Shown: piece after piece, positions 9,801 through 21,570 of the stretch
How the letters are laid out: each line of letters starts with the position of its first letter
How positions within the stretch are numbered: position 1 is the stretch's first letter
Assembly (NCBI GenBank): GCA_035048485.1
Contig: CM068580.1
Location: forward strand, 36,986,085 to 37,050,084
DNA length: 64,000 nt
Reading direction: 5' to 3'
Origin: Pteria penguin
Lineage: Eukaryota; Mollusca; Bivalvia; Pterioida; Pteriidae
The notes under the pieces: generated by a model
Database searches by the model: none
What the model was told of the DNA's origin: nothing
What the model saw: the letters and a program-made list of their open reading frames with translations, nothing else
Program-made: the position numbers and the translations under genes

Positions 9801-12800
9801 GTGTCTGTAGACATGCACAACCATGACAATATGTCACAGATCGCTGCACCCTTACTGATAGAATCCCGACAGCGGAGGACCACAATTCCCTGAATTTGCT
9901 TGTTCTGTATAAAGCTACAACATGACAGTTGGTGCTGTATTAATATAAATGTAAATATTAATCTGAATTTGTGTGAATGCACTATTGCTACATGTTTGCC
10001 AATTTCACCTTTGTCTTTTGATAATATAGGGGATCAGCCATTGCTAAGATAGTGGGTAACAATGTCCTCGCTATGCCCGATAAATTTGACACAGAAGTCA
10101 GGATGTGGGTCTTCGAGGAAACTGTGAATGGTCGAAAATTGACTGAAATCATAAACAACGATCATGAGAATGTCAAATATCTACCAGGAATCAAACTTCC
10201 AACAAGTGTAGTAAGTAACTCAGACATATACATGTAGTAATATATCTGAAAATATGCATTTAATAATTAATTATACAGTGCATTTTTCTTCTTCAAATCA
10301 GGTCCATTATTAGGACCCTTCCCAAAGAATTTTCATTAAATTTTCCCTAAATTTCTCAAAAGTTTTTCACATACATTGTAGTAGATATAATAACATCATT
10401 TACTTTTTCACTTGCATTGGTCATTTTTTCTCAAAAGTACTACAAACTACAATATCAGGGGTTAATTTTAAGCTTATTTTACATATACATGTATATGAAA
10501 TAATAATCTCTGTAGTCAATTTACCTCTAATTTACCTTTATAAATCCTCCAATAAGCCTTTTCCGAGTTTTGTTTCTTTTTATTTTAAAATCTTCAATTT
10601 AACTGGAATTGTTTGTCGGTAGGCACGTGATTTCAACAACATTCTTTAAAATTAGTTAAAGCAAAAAGATTGCAAGTAAACAAGCCAAAGGGAAAACAGT
10701 GATTTGCACTTTGATTTGTATTAATTGAAATTCTATAATTTGAACGTCAATAGTAGTATTTGTCTGCAGTCGTATGCTTTTTTGGTAATATTTAAGATTT
10801 TCAAAGTGTAATCCTTATAATAGACCTGATTTGAAGAAAAAAAGACTTTCAGTTTTTTAACTAATAATAAAGATATCTTTGTATTTCATGTACATGTATA
10901 ACTGTTTTATTTTATTCATTGTGTTGCCTTTTGAAATATAAACTTTTCCCAAAGGACTGTGATAAGTCTTTAACAACAAATATAATATGTACAGTACAGT
11001 CTAGGTGTTTTGTAATTTTTCCACCCACCACAGTAGGCCAAATTCAGGTGTAATTTCAAGAATTACGTAATACACTGTGTGTATTTTACAAAGGTGTGAA
11101 TGAGCACAGGTAAATTTCCACATGGATTCCCACTGTGATTTAAGGCATTTTTCCCACTGTATTTCGAGCAGTTACTCTATAACACCTAGACTGTACTGTA
11201 TTGTAGAATGCTCAAAGAAAGATCTTTTATGACTATGCCTCCTGGTGTTTAATTATGGATATTCCTAATGGTCAGAATAATACATTTTTGTGTCACACAC
11301 ATACTTAGCTGACTAATTCATTTTTAACTTGCCGTGAAGAATGTCTGGAGAACTATTGCCATGCCCCCACACACCATCATGATTGTTGTTGTTGCCGTCG
11401 TCTGTTGACAAAAACTTTAAACTGGATCATAAGTTTAGAACCATTAGAGACAGAGGTTTAATATTTCACATGTGTATTTCTTGTGCCAAGACAGAAATTG
11501 TTGACCTGTGACTTTGACCTTTTAAGTTTGACCTACTTTTAAAAAAACTTTAACCTTGGTCATAAGTTATTAACAGTAATAGATAGGGCTTAAATGTTTC
11601 ATGTGTATATTCCTTGTGACATCACCTTTCATTATGCATCAGTTTTGGGGTTTTTTTTCATTTTGACCTTGACTTTGAAATTGACTTACTTAGTTGAAAT
11701 TGACCTACTTAGAAAAAACTTCAACCTGGATCATAACTTTGGAACCACTAGAAAAAACTTTAACCTAGATCATAGCTTTAGAACCATTAGAGACAGGGCT
11801 TTGATATTTCACATGTGTATTCCTTGTGCTGGACCTTTCATTGGGTACTAAAACCTTGACCTGAAGTGTGACCAACTTTTAAAAAACTTTATCCTTGATC
11901 ATAACTTATGAACAATAAAAGACGGGGCTTAAATATTTCATGTGTGTATTCCTTATGAAAATACCTTTCATTATGTATCAAAATTTTTTATGTTTTCACC
12001 TTGACCCTGAAGATTAGCCTACTAACAAAAAACTTGTGCTATTTAAATCTGGTTGCCACCAGCAAGTTCTATTGTCTCTCCACAACTCTTGTTACAATTT
12101 ATAAATAAGGTATGAACTACATGTATTCATAAAAAAAGATGAATACAAGGCTTTTAATGAATTTGAGATACTAAATCAAAGGACTAAATTAAAATTAAAT
12201 ATTTTTAAATTCTTACTCGGTTAGATGCTTAATCTTGTATATACATGTACTTTGTGCAGTAAATATTGGTCAAATGATTAAAAACATTTTTTTTTAGTTT
12301 TCTATGAAATTCCTCGTTTTAAAAACTTCTATGTTTTGAATTCCTGCATTAGTTAAAATGAAGTTTAATAACTTATATGTACACTAAAATTTTGATTTGA
12401 AATTATTACAGTTAAACTGGGCTCGCTTTAATTACTAGTAATAAAACTGTTTTACTATTAGTAATTATACCCACTGCAAATGGTTAAGACATTCTAGAAG
12501 CAGATTCCTTTTACAGTATAAGGGATAAGGCTTTCATATTTCACATTCTGATTAAAACCGTATCTTTATTCCGCTTCTCTATTTGTCCCATTGGGTATAA
12601 AGATCTGGCGAAACTCTGTACAGAGTCACGATCTGGTGAACTCTGATAACATTCCAGTCACTGAAACCATTATTTCCCATTGTCACTCAGTGATTCGCTT
12701 AGACATGTGCAAGTGATGCAATATGTAACAAACATTGTTCAGAAACTACCTTGTGAAACACGTGAACGTTGGGGATGTTTGTATCATTCATTGGAATTTA

Positions 12801-15451
12801 TAGCCAATCCACTGATTGGCTGAAAATCAGAGTTCACCAATATATGACACCTTATGGGGTTTTGCCAGATCTTTATAAATAATGGGACAAATAGAGAAGC
12901 GGAATAAAGATATGCTTTTAATCAGATTGCATATTTCACACACACATTCACCATAACAAGCACTACAGTTTGATACCAAGACATTTAACCCAGTGATCTT
13001 GACCTTGAACTTTGGCCTTGTAATAATACATTTGTTAAGAAGTTCTGCAAGCAGATTTCTCTTGTGATATATGCAATTGGTCTTTCGTATTTTACACACA
13101 CAGATTCACTATAATAAGTACTGCACTTTGATACGAAGACATTTGACGCAGTGACATCGAATTTGGGTCTTGTATTAATTACCAGTATTTGCGTCAATAT
13201 GTTCTGTAGGCAAATTTCTCTTACGGTACAAGAGATTGGGCATTCATATTTCACACATGCATTAATCATTACTTACAAGTACCATATTTTGATACCAAAT
13301 CATTTGACCCGTTGACCTTGAACTTTGACCTTGAGTTGTAATAACAATTTGGTTAAGAAAGCAGATTTCTTTTATAATGTATGAAACAAGGATTTCATAT
13401 TTCACACACACATTATGAATCATGAATTATTCACCATAACTAGTACAACACATACACTTTATCCTACTCCAGATTTCTTTTAGCAGGAGGAGGGTATTAG
13501 TCCAGTTCATTGACAAACATCTAGTTCTAAATGATAATTACCTTACAGGTGAAGCCGGTGTGGCCTAGTGGATAAGGTGCTCGGCTCATGATCGAGAGGT
13601 CGCGGGTTCGACTCCCGCCCGGGGCACACCGGTGTTCTGTCTTTCGGATGAGACAGTAAAAACCGAGGTCCCGTGTCACAGTAGGCGTGGCACGTAAAAG
13701 ATCCCTCACTGCTTCGGGTGGGTCCGTTGCAAAGGTCTAAATTTGTATGCAATGCATCAGGCAGATGCCGTCACCATATACATGAAATAATCGTGGAGTG
13801 ACGTAAAACAATAATCAAACAAAAAACCTTACAGGTGGCAGTACCAGATGTTAAGGATGCAGCAGAAGGGGCTGATATACTCATTTTTGTATTACCTCAC
13901 CAATTTGTACGAGGAGTGTGTAAGCAACTAGAAGGAAAAATAAAGCAAAATGCTCTAGCAGTCTCACTGATAAAGGTAGGTGAACATATTTATGAATAGA
14001 GTTCAGAGATTTTCACTATAATTACAAAAACACTTTAAGATTTAATTGAAATTAATTTTTCATTACATCTATTGGTATTATATATATATATATGTTTTTG
14101 CAGGGTTTTGATGTTGCAGAAGGTGGTGGGATACTTCTCATTTCTGATGTAATCAGAGATTTACTCAAAATTCCATGTGCGGCTTTAATGGGTGCTAACA
14201 TTGCAAATGAAGTAGCAAAAGAAAATTATTGTGAAGCTACTATAGGTAAGATATGTAATACATGTATACATTACTGCATTGGATGTCAATCAAACAACAA
14301 ATTTTAGGGGAAAAAATCATCCTTATACTTACTGTAAAATAAGGAGGTGAATTTGTGCTGTCATTCAGTAAGTTGAAAGTTATCATAAAGTCCAGGAATA
14401 GCTTATATTCAAATAGACGTAATCTCTTTTCCAAATTTTGGCCTTGGTCATTTAATTTTTTTCTGTACATGGGGTAATGTCTTGTAAACCTGTTCTGCGC
14501 AAACTGATCTGGGTAGACATCCTCAAAATCGTCTAATTTACCCTTTCCTTTCAAAAAATTTAGCATAATATTCGGAAAATTAGGTTATCTTATTTTATTC
14601 GAACCAACCTAATTCATTGTCTGAAAACATTTATTCAAACTTAATATCAGAATGGAAATCCCCAAATTGACAATTAAAATACGAAGTATATTTCAGTGAT
14701 AAATTGAACATTTCTGAGCCTGTTAAGAGACTTAGTCATCATTTTTGTCTTTTGTAAAGGAATACGTAATAAAGAACATGGCCCTATTCTGAAAGACGTC
14801 TTCCAAACAGAATATTTTCGAATCGTTGTTTGTGATGATGAAACAACAGTTGAAGTCTGTGGTGCTCTAAAGGTCAGTGTTATTCCCATTGTGTACGAAT
14901 GTGAAATTGCTGTGAATAATTAACATTATTTCTCTTGTATATTCATGTAGATAGTCAAACTTGTAGCTGTAAAAAAACAGATTATCTTTTTCTAAGTAAA
15001 GTATGTTCTTTGTGTTTTTTTAATAGAACATAGTCGCTGTTGGTGCAGGTTTTGCTGATGGTTTAGGATATGGTGATAATACAAAGGCAGCAGTCATACG
15101 ACTTGGACTCATGGAGATGATCAAGTTCTGTGAAGTTTTTTATCCAGGTATTTCTCGTCCACCAGAAAATTACCTAAATATATATATACATGTAATTAGA
15201 ACCAACCTGAATCTTATAATAATGACATCATAGTAATTTAGGTGCATAGATTTAAATTTCTGTGCATTGCATCAGACAGATGTTGTCACCATACAAGTAA
15301 AACAAGCATTTTAAACTATTGATTAAAACAATACTGGTCCCCTACTGGTTCAGGTAGATTTTAACTTATGGCCAGAGTAGGTCAACTGTGATCTTGACCT
15401 GTAACTTTCATTAACCAGACTACATACCAATTTTCATTCAAAATACATGTT

Positions 15452-15514
<63 letters not shown>

Positions 15515-18500
15515 AGGTGTCCCATATCTGTTACTACTTTCAATGTTTATTACGCATATTTATGAAATAAGAATTTTTTTTTTGTACATGGGGTAATGTC
15601 CTGTAAACATGTTCTGCGCAATCTGATCTGGGTAATAACATCACATAGAAAGTGATATAATAAAGTTTTATACAGAATACATAAAATAACAAAAAGCATT
15701 GCATACATTGAGAAATATTACGTCTTTTTTAAAGTATATATTCCATGTGACGTCCCTTTTGTGTGATGATGGTGTCACAGTGTGATTGGAAAATGTCAAT
15801 AACAGCTTTGCAAGTTTCAGTGATGATACATCTGATTTTTCTTTTTATATTCATTTTAAGTTCACATATAGATACAGGTCATGGGTTGTATACTTTGTCT
15901 TTCAAGTATCCCCACAAATAAAAGTTTAATGGACTCAAGTCAGGTGAGTGTGGCAGCCTTGTGTGCTGTGTCTTTAGAGAAACAACTCAGTCTTAGAATG
16001 TCTTCTCGATCCACTTGAGCACTAACCCAGAGGTGTGTAGTGCTGCGCCATCTTGATGAAACCAAATGTGATGGGGATCAAACCTCTTCCTCCGTAAGGC
16101 TGAAAGAAATTTGTTTTAAAATCTTTGGATAACATTCACTATTGATTGCCTCTGATTGTCCGTCTGTGCCTTCAAAAAAGAATGGCCCTATGATGCTGCC
16201 CTTGCTTAGTGCTACCCAGACTGACTTTATCACTGTGCAGAGGTTTTTCCAAATGATAGTCTGGTTTTTCGCTTGCTCAGTTGGGACAGTTTTTCTTGTT
16301 TAAAACTACATTTGAATAGAAATGTGATTCATCACTAAACCATAACAAATTGACGATGTTTGAATGGTCTTTTATCCAGTGTGCAAATTCAACAAACTGT
16401 GTTTGTATCATCACTTAAAATCTTTCTGACCGATCTTTGTGGCGTTGCTAAAATGACCTCTTGAACACTGGCAATTTTTCAGCAGTTCTTACAGACTTGG
16501 ATCGACCAGGATTCAGGTGACCTCCATCTACCAATCCTTTTTGTTTAAATCTATCAACTATTCTTTTTATTTTCATCCTTGATAAAGCCTTTGTCTTTGG
16601 GTACTGTTTTCTCATTTCTCGAATAACTGCAGTGGGAGATTTTGTTAAATAATACAACTTTACAAATCAGCATTTAAACTATTGAACATTGCCATCTTGA
16701 ATAACAATGAACGTAGATTTCTAGATTTGGTTTGAATCTGATATTTGGTACTTTTGTTATTTTTTGAAAACCATGTTTTTACTGTATTTCAATTATTAAG
16801 TTCAGATGCTGTAACCTTGACTTTGAACCTTTTCACCTGAACATCTAAGGGCATTTTCCTCTCAGCATAACTTAGTATATATTCAGAATTGTTTTCAAAC
16901 TGATTTATGGTACTGGAGTTATCATTGGAAGCTGTTTAATGATGGAATGACAGAAGTTGACAGACAGACAGAGAGGAAACCTATAGTCTCTCTTGACTTT
17001 GTTAGTGGGGGACTATTATTCTTGGCTTGACATAAACAAGAAACAAATCAACCAATATTGTAAAGATGCAAAAAAATCATGTTAAAGGTACAAATAAATG
17101 TACAGAAATGAAGATCTTAGTACTCACATAATTTAGTTTTATGTCAATAAACTAAGCTAATGGGCATTTTCTTAATGTATCAGTTTTTTATTACATTGTT
17201 TAAATTAAACTATGCAGGTGCTTTTCAAATGTACTATGCAAATTCACTGCACAATATAGTTGCAAATTTTTCAATTTTATTTGTTTGAAGTATATTGTTG
17301 CATTAGATTTATCACATTGAGAGATATCAGAATATATGCCATTGATATATCTATATGAGGTATAACAGTATATGTCACAAGTCAAGGTCAAAGGACTTGG
17401 TTCTGTAGAAGCATTTCCAGACTGTAACTCACTGGGGTTTTTTTCATCATAGAGTCATAATACTTCAACATAAGATGCCCATGACCAAAGAAGGATCCCT
17501 GTTGTTTTGGGAGGATCAGAGGTCACAAGACTTTTTTTGAAGAGCATCTCAGAACCTGAATTTGACGGCTTTTCAACCAACAATCATGATACTTTGCAAA
17601 CTGTATGATGGGTATAGACCTTGACCTAAGGTCATATTTCTAAGGTCTGATACACTGTTAGCTTATGACCTTATTTGTTGTTGTATCATTTGCTGCCATA
17701 GGGGTTACTTGTTCTGTCAGGACTGCTTTAATTATTTACTTCAAAAGTGGGACCCAAGTATCTGCAAACATTAATAAATAAAAAGTTCTGAAAAAAACAT
17801 TTATATATCATTGAATGAATAAGCTTTGTCTGATTCTTATTTGATTGTGTACTTAAAAATAAAAGAATTGAAAATCTTTTTATTTTCAGATTCAATCCAA
17901 TCAACATTCCTTGAGAGCTGTGGTGTGGCAGACTTAGTCACAACATGTTATGGTGGCAGAAATAGAAAAGTTGCAGAGGCTTATGTTAAAACAGGAAAGG
18001 TAAATTTTTTCTCTTTTGCATTCAAATAATGAAATGAAAGGTACAGTCGCACCTGTTCTTAAGACCACCTGTTTTCAAGGACCACTTATGTTATGTGACT
18101 ACCTTATTTCCCCCATATGTTTATCTAGTACTATTGACCCTGGTTTCAAGGACCACCTCTCTTACGTGACCAGAGACCACTTATTTTAGCTCCCAGTTGC
18201 CAATTTCAACCTGTGCTAGGGACCGCTTCTTGATCATTAATTGGTGATTATAGATTAATTAAGCGTGATCGACTATGTCACTAACTGTAATTAACTGACT
18301 GTTAAGCAGTAACTTATCTAGGTCTGTCTTAGAGGTGTAAAAATAATTGTCTAACCACTTCTGTGTATAATTGATTTGTTTTTAATAAACATAGCATGTA
18401 AAACTTGTTCTTTGTGTCATTTATGAGTATGGCTTCAAACTCCCCAAAGCGAAAATTTTTTACTTTGGAAGATAAAGTTAAGTTCTTAATCTTGTACAAG

Positions 18501-21500
18501 GTCTTTGTATGAGACAACCTGGTTTTAAAGACTACCTGTCTTATACAACCATTTTAGCGATTTCCCATCATTGGTCCTTAAATACAGATTTGACTGTATT
18601 TTAAAGTACATATACTGCCTTAATTCCTAAATGTTTAGAATATTCTGTTTTTAGATCATCTGAGTGACCTGTTTTTGGGGGGGGGGGGTTTTTGGGGGGG
18701 AGGGGGGTTCTGTCATCCATTATTAATTGAATGTTATTAGTTCGTCTTGAAAGTTACTTGGCCAGTTGCTGTGAAGCAACATAGGTAATAGGTATGAAGA
18801 ACTTAAATTGTGATTTTCATGATCTTAAAAACCTAAACCCTTTGATCAGATCAAAACCACTAAAGTAGACCAATTTAAAAAACTCTTCTCTTCTACTCAA
18901 GTGCATCTGGAAGGAAACTGTATGCATAATTATAAAGAAATGAACTCCTCTACCTGAATTGTGAAATTTGTGACCTGGGTTCAGGCTCTAGGATGGGACC
19001 CACATAGCTACTTGATAGAAATGTTTTTAATCTTTGAAAATCTTTACTATGCCTTGTGATGATAGATGCATTGTTATGAAAAAAAAGCCCTCTCCCCCCA
19101 CCCCCAATCACACACACATACCACACCACCACCACTACCATCAAAATTGTGTTATTCATGTTCTTTTGATCAGGGCTTCAGGCTCTACATTTTAGGACAA
19201 GATGTAATTGGTTTTTTACCTAGTAAGGTATTTTCATTAAACCCCTATTTATCGTAATAGTTTGTATGGATAATCATAAAATGCATGAGATCCTATAGTG
19301 AAGCTGACTCTACTTCACAGTTAATGGATGATAAGGTTTGGGAGACTTCTATTGTCACAAATCATGGTCATAAAGCCGACAAGGACCTGTTTTACCAGTA
19401 TGGTTTTTTTTAAATACATGTAATATTAAAACGGTGTCTGCATTTAATTTGATTCTATTTAAGAGTTTTAATTATACATGTAATTCAGTTTAAGTGTATG
19501 CTTTAAAATACAAGAGTATTATCAACTTCAGACTATAGAGGAGCTGGAGAAGGAGATGTTGAATGGACAGAAGTTACAGGGACCACCTACAGCCTATGAA
19601 GTCAACTACATGTTAAAGAGCAAAAATATGGAAGAGAGGTGAATATTGTACAAATACATCATTGTCAGCTAATACTGAATGCTGTGTCAGTGTCTGTCCC
19701 AAACTTAGTTCAGTAACAAAAGTCAGCATTACTGTAGATACTGACGATAAGAGAAAATGGCTCCATAGTAAAGTACATATGTTACCAAATATGATTATAC
19801 AAAGAGTTGAAAATGAGCAAATATGTTTATAGTTACAAAGCGGCAGATGTGATGATGATGATGGGGGGGGGCACAACCTTGCAAAAGTGAAAAGCAAAAA
19901 AAAAAAAAAAAAAAAAAGTGTCCCCGGTGGCGGCAACAAAGTCTGAATTAGCTATTTTTAGCACAAAGGTCACAGTGAAGGTCTCAAGGTCATTGACCTT
20001 GTCCGGTGTCAATTGAAAGGGCTTCATTAGTGGAGTATGCATGCCAAATGTGAAGTCTATCCTTTAGGGTTAAAAAGTTATGGCGAAGGTTTACAACAGC
20101 CACCAGACAGGACAAAAATCTTTCGATCCGGGGCATAAAAAACTTCAGTTTGAATTTATTCCAATTTCTCTCTCTGAATGATTAAATAAAAGACAAATTA
20201 TTTACTTTTAGTGCTTTAGTGGCTACTATGACTACTAATCAGCAACAAAACTTGGTACAGTGTGGTTATTTTTTATTTCACACTTTTATGCACAAGTTAA
20301 TTGGGTGGTATGCACATTAAAGGTCCGTGGCTGCTCATTATGTTACAAAGTTAACACTTTAATACTTTCCAAAGAAAGCTTCACGGTGCTCGTTCTTGCA
20401 GACGAATTGTCTTGTAATTTGAATATCAGACACGTTATCAGTCAGAGTCTCATACGAAAGACTAAGCACCGGTATGCCCCCGACGGGTGTCGAACCCGGA
20501 TCTCTTGGTGACAAGCAGAACAACTCATCCACTGGGCTTCACCTGCTTATATCTTTCAGATGAGAGCAAACTATAATAATACGACTCTATTGCATAATCT
20601 CAGACTTGTATAATATCATTCAAAACATAATAAATACTTACAATGGATGACATCACACTAATGCATAAGCTGAAAGATATTTTGTTGGCGAAACTTCCTA
20701 TTGTTTGAACATGTTGCATAATCAGGATACATCAGCAACCAGTAAAACAGAAAACCTGATCCGTAATTTTGTAGTTACGGATTAGAAATCAGACATTAAA
20801 AATATATAAGAAAATAGATTTACTTCGCTTAAAATGTCTTATTTAAGTTTATTTAAACTTTAAATATTACTCTAAAAGTGGAGGGTGGGAGGGGGGGGAC
20901 ACAAACATGGTCGTGCCCCCCCCCCACTATGAAAAGTGGGGGGGGGGGACATGTGCCCCTGCTGCCCCTTCTTCTCCTACACCCTTATAGTACTAGTGCT
21001 ATGAAATTTCACATGTAGATTCCTCATGGTCAGAGCTTTCATTTAGTTTCACAACTTTTTACTCGGTGACCTTGACCTTGGACTTTAACCTATTCAAAAC
21101 TTTAATGTGGTCTATATCTTTTGAATGGTTAGTATATATACACTGTAAATATTCCTGGCTTGCCGTCCATCAAATGGTTTAAAAAAAACCTACACCGATG
21201 AGCATTGTTGTCTTCTGGCAACTCTTGTAAGTCTTGAACTGGAGTAGCCATAGAAACTCTTGACTTTTAAATAGGCATACCAGTGTACTTGCCTGCTAGT
21301 ATCTTTTAGGGCATTCTTCATTTATAAATATTTATCACACATAAAAAGGGACAAAATAAAATCATTGCTGACTGATATTTCAATCTAAATTTTTTTTTTC
21401 TTGTAGATTTCCTTTGTTCACTGCCATTCACAATATCTGTAAAGGCAATCTAGATGTCAAGAAATTCATGGACTGCCTGAAGAATCACCCGGAACATATG

Positions 21501-21503
21501 TAG
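6879..21503 (+). CDS. GPD1: cytosolic glycerol-3-phosphate dehydrogenase [NAD+]
   Basis: The enzyme interconverts dihydroxyacetone phosphate/NADH and sn-glycerol-3-phosphate/NAD+ in the cytosol and feeds glycerolipid synthesis and the glycerol-phosphate shuttle. Nine coding exons: 6879-6922, 10030-10210, 13835-13975, 14104-14245, 14760-14872, 15027-15147, 17890-17999, 19532-19638, 21407-21503 (1056 nt, 351 aa; vertebrate GPD1/GPD1L 349-351 aa). All introns are GT-AG and phases agree. Visible motifs: Rossmann GSGNWGSA (residues 11-18, split by intron 1 inside the Trp codon), [22 protein letters not shown] (Lys122), [26 protein letters not shown] with the catalytic Lys207, [30 protein letters not shown], and C-terminal NHPEHM before TAG. 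The ATG at 6879 is chosen because the family's Rossmann strand follows at once ([13 protein letters not shown]). Odd point: the exon-3 acceptor lies in a SINE target duplication. The choice between GPD1 and GPD1L is not resolved. Confidence 0.97.
8068..8210. mobile_element. 143-bp MITE (hairpin type)
   Basis: Left arm TACAGTATGACATCAGA and right arm, read in reverse complement, TACTGTATGACGTCAGA, continue as an imperfect inverted repeat of about 46 bp per arm. The arms include CCCGACTTTG and GTGAC and enclose a short A-rich loop. TA dinucleotides lie at both ends, as expected for Tc1/mariner-type insertion. It abuts the next MITE and appears to share the TA at 8209-8210 with it. Non-coding. 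Confidence 0.65.
8209..8398. mobile_element. 190-bp TA-flanked MITE
   Basis: The ends are TACAGTCC and GGACTGTA. The interior contains repeated phrases of the form CCCACTGTGGACAGTGGGCA. A diverged relative with the same kind of ends and the internal phrase CAGGTAAAT..TCCAC lies at 10990-11200 in the same intron region. Non-coding; the mobilising family is inferred to be Tc1/mariner because of the TA ends. Confidence 0.55.
9450..9815 (+). repeat. dispersed TTTAACCTTGG-type repeat, about 130-bp subunits
   Basis: The phrase GTAAGACGTAGGGCCTTCATATTTGGCATGTGTGTC recurs here about every 130 bp, nearly three times, each followed by TTGGTACCA. Related sequence occurs throughout the window (11390-12095, 12950-13420, 21005-21230, 23195-23490, 44090-44560, 49195-49510, 53400-54215, 61960-62040). 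This family makes up much of the non-coding DNA here. Small open frames in it are incidental. Confidence 0.7.
10990..11200. mobile_element. 211-bp TA-flanked MITE, relative of 8209-8398
   Basis: Left end TACAGTACAGTCTAGGTGTT and right end AACACCTAGACTGTACTGTA are exact reverse complements over 20 bp. The interior shares phrases with the MITE at 8209-8398 (CAGGTAAAT, CCCACTGT). It sits in the GPD1 intron between exons 2 and 3. Non-coding. Confidence 0.75.
11390..12095 (+). repeat. dispersed TTTAACCTTGG-type repeat, about four subunits
   Basis: Subunits of about 130-160 bp repeat phrases such as AAAAACTTTAACCT, CATAACTTTAGAACCATTAG and CACATGTGTATTCCTTGTG. The block ends with GTTGCCACCAGCAAG and CACAACTCTTGTTA. 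The same ending recurs at about 54172-54215 (GTTGCCAACAGCAAGC, GACAACTCTTGTTA), 21205-21230 and 23450-23485, so the family has a defined 3' boundary. Located in GPD1 intron 2. Confidence 0.7.
12546..12929. mobile_element. 384-bp MITE with long imperfect TIRs
   Basis: Inverted arms of roughly 75 bp share CTGATTAAAA, TATCTTTATTCCGCTTCTCT, ATTTGTCCCATT and AAAGATCTGGC. An 11-bp direct repeat, CATATTTCACA, flanks it (12535-12545 and 12930-12940). Joining the flanks restores an uninterrupted copy of the dispersed repeat into which it inserted. A long duplication and long TIRs again suggest a MULE-type source; this is an inference. Non-coding. Confidence 0.7.
12950..13420 (+). repeat. dispersed TTGACCTTGAACTTTG repeat in GPD1 intron 2
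   Basis: About three diverged subunits carry GCAGATTTCTCTT, CATATTTCACACAC and GACCTTGAACTTTGACCTTG. The unit begins before the MITE at 12546, which interrupts it. No coding content. Confidence 0.55.
13552..13825 (+). mobile_element. tRNA-derived SINE inserted on the GPD1 exon-3 acceptor
   Basis: The head is tRNA-like, with an A box (TGGCCTAGTGG) and a B box (GGTTCGACTCC) in the expected order; the body contains GTAAAAGATCCCTCACTG and the tail GTGACGTAAAACAATAATC. A 12-bp target duplication, ACCTTACAGGTG, flanks it (13540-13551 and 13826-13837). This duplication contains the splice acceptor of GPD1 exon 3 (AG|GTG), so the intron now ends in two acceptors 286 nt apart with the SINE between them. 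Entry through the upstream copy would read GTG AAG CCG GTG TGG CCT AGT GGA TAA, a stop after eight codons. Related copies: 32055-32310, 20440-20553 (minus) and a fragment at 15251-15305. Confidence 0.9.
14464..14515 (+). repeat. 52-bp sequence repeated at 15583-15634
   Basis: TGTACATGGGGTAATGTC and the following bases to CTGATCTGGGTA occur here in GPD1 intron 4 and again at 15583-15634 in intron 6, with three mismatches by eye. The second copy lies near the end of the mariner relic. The identity of the element is unknown. Confidence 0.6.
15251..15305 (+). repeat. fragment of the 13552-type SINE
   Basis: TGCATTGCATCAGACAGATG followed by TTGTCACCATA matches the 3' body of the SINE at 13552-13825 (ATGCATCAGGCAGATGCCGT). 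Only about 55 bp remain and no tRNA head is present. Confidence 0.55.
15455..15511. repeat. TA dinucleotide microsatellite
   Basis: An uninterrupted run of about 28 TA units lies directly beside the end of the mariner relic, consistent with TA-target insertion into or next to a TA tract. Confidence 0.95.
15512..16710 (-). pseudogene. Tc1/mariner-superfamily transposase relic
   Basis: On the minus strand the sequence encodes, in pieces, an N-terminal helix-turn-helix ([20 protein letters not shown] then [19 protein letters not shown]; similar in form to DUF4817-type domains). DDE pieces follow: [16 protein letters not shown] (first Asp), a diverged segment corresponding to the H-Q-D-G-A motif, and CGDT-like remains of the W-G-Y-L block. 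Several stops and frameshifts are present. One terminus survives (AAGGTGTCCCATATCTGTTA near 15514), but I find no matching inverted terminus at the other end. It lies antisense within GPD1 intron 6. Confidence 0.75.
18042..18598. mobile_element. 557-bp TA-flanked MITE in GPD1 intron 7
   Basis: The ends are TACAGTC and GACTGTA. Phrases such as AAGACCACCTGTTTTCAAGG and, near the right end, GTTTTAAAGACTACCTGTC recur inside. The terminal inverted repeat is short and TA lies at both edges. The interior ORF on the minus strand (18329-18517) has no recognisable product. Confidence 0.55.
18677..18708 (+). repeat. G-run cluster (possible G-quadruplex)
   Basis: Runs of about 12, 8 and 6 G separated by T5 and A occur within 32 bp in GPD1 intron 7. 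The third run is long enough to supply extra tetrads, so a quadruplex on the transcribed RNA is plausible. Long G runs are also prone to assembly length error. Confidence 0.6.
20440..20553 (-). mobile_element. SINE copy, 13552-type, minus strand
   Basis: On the minus strand the head reads CAGGTGAAGCCCAGTGGATG, then a B box (GGTTCGACACC) and GGGGGCATACCGGTGCT, followed by TTTCGTATGAGACTCTGAC. This parallels TTTCGGATGAGACAGTAA of the SINE at 13552. The 3' boundary is unclear. It lies in GPD1 intron 8 and is too diverged and too well followed by SINE body to be a tRNA gene. Confidence 0.65.
21005..21230 (+). repeat. dispersed TTGACCTTGG repeat, GPD1 intron 8
   Basis: A single diverged unit of the family described at 11390, ending with TTGTTGTCTTCTGGCAACTC. 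It is preceded at 20880-20950 by facing G and C runs (GGGAGGGGGGGGAC, CCCCCCCCCCC, GTGGGGGGGGGGGAC) that could fold back. No coding content. Confidence 0.55.
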
Positions 21504-21564
21504 TCTATACACAATTTAGGGCATTTTATAGTATATTATAGAAACTCTGCAGGTCATATCAGGG

Positions 21565-21570
21565 AATAAA
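21565..21570 (+). terminator. candidate poly(A) signal of GPD1 (proximal)
   Basis: AATAAA lies 62 nt after the GPD1 stop codon. A second AATAAA at 22509-22514 is followed within 40 nt by T- and TG-rich sequence and is an equally good or better distal site. Which is used cannot be told from the sequence. Confidence 0.4.

Noticed and set aside
13552..13625. tRNA gene with good A and B boxes
   Set aside because: It is the head of a SINE: a SINE body follows and a 12-bp target duplication flanks the whole unit. The same applies to 47602 and 56609.
13527..13752. Minus-strand frames with [17 protein letters not shown]
   Set aside because: Antisense reading of the SINE B-box region.
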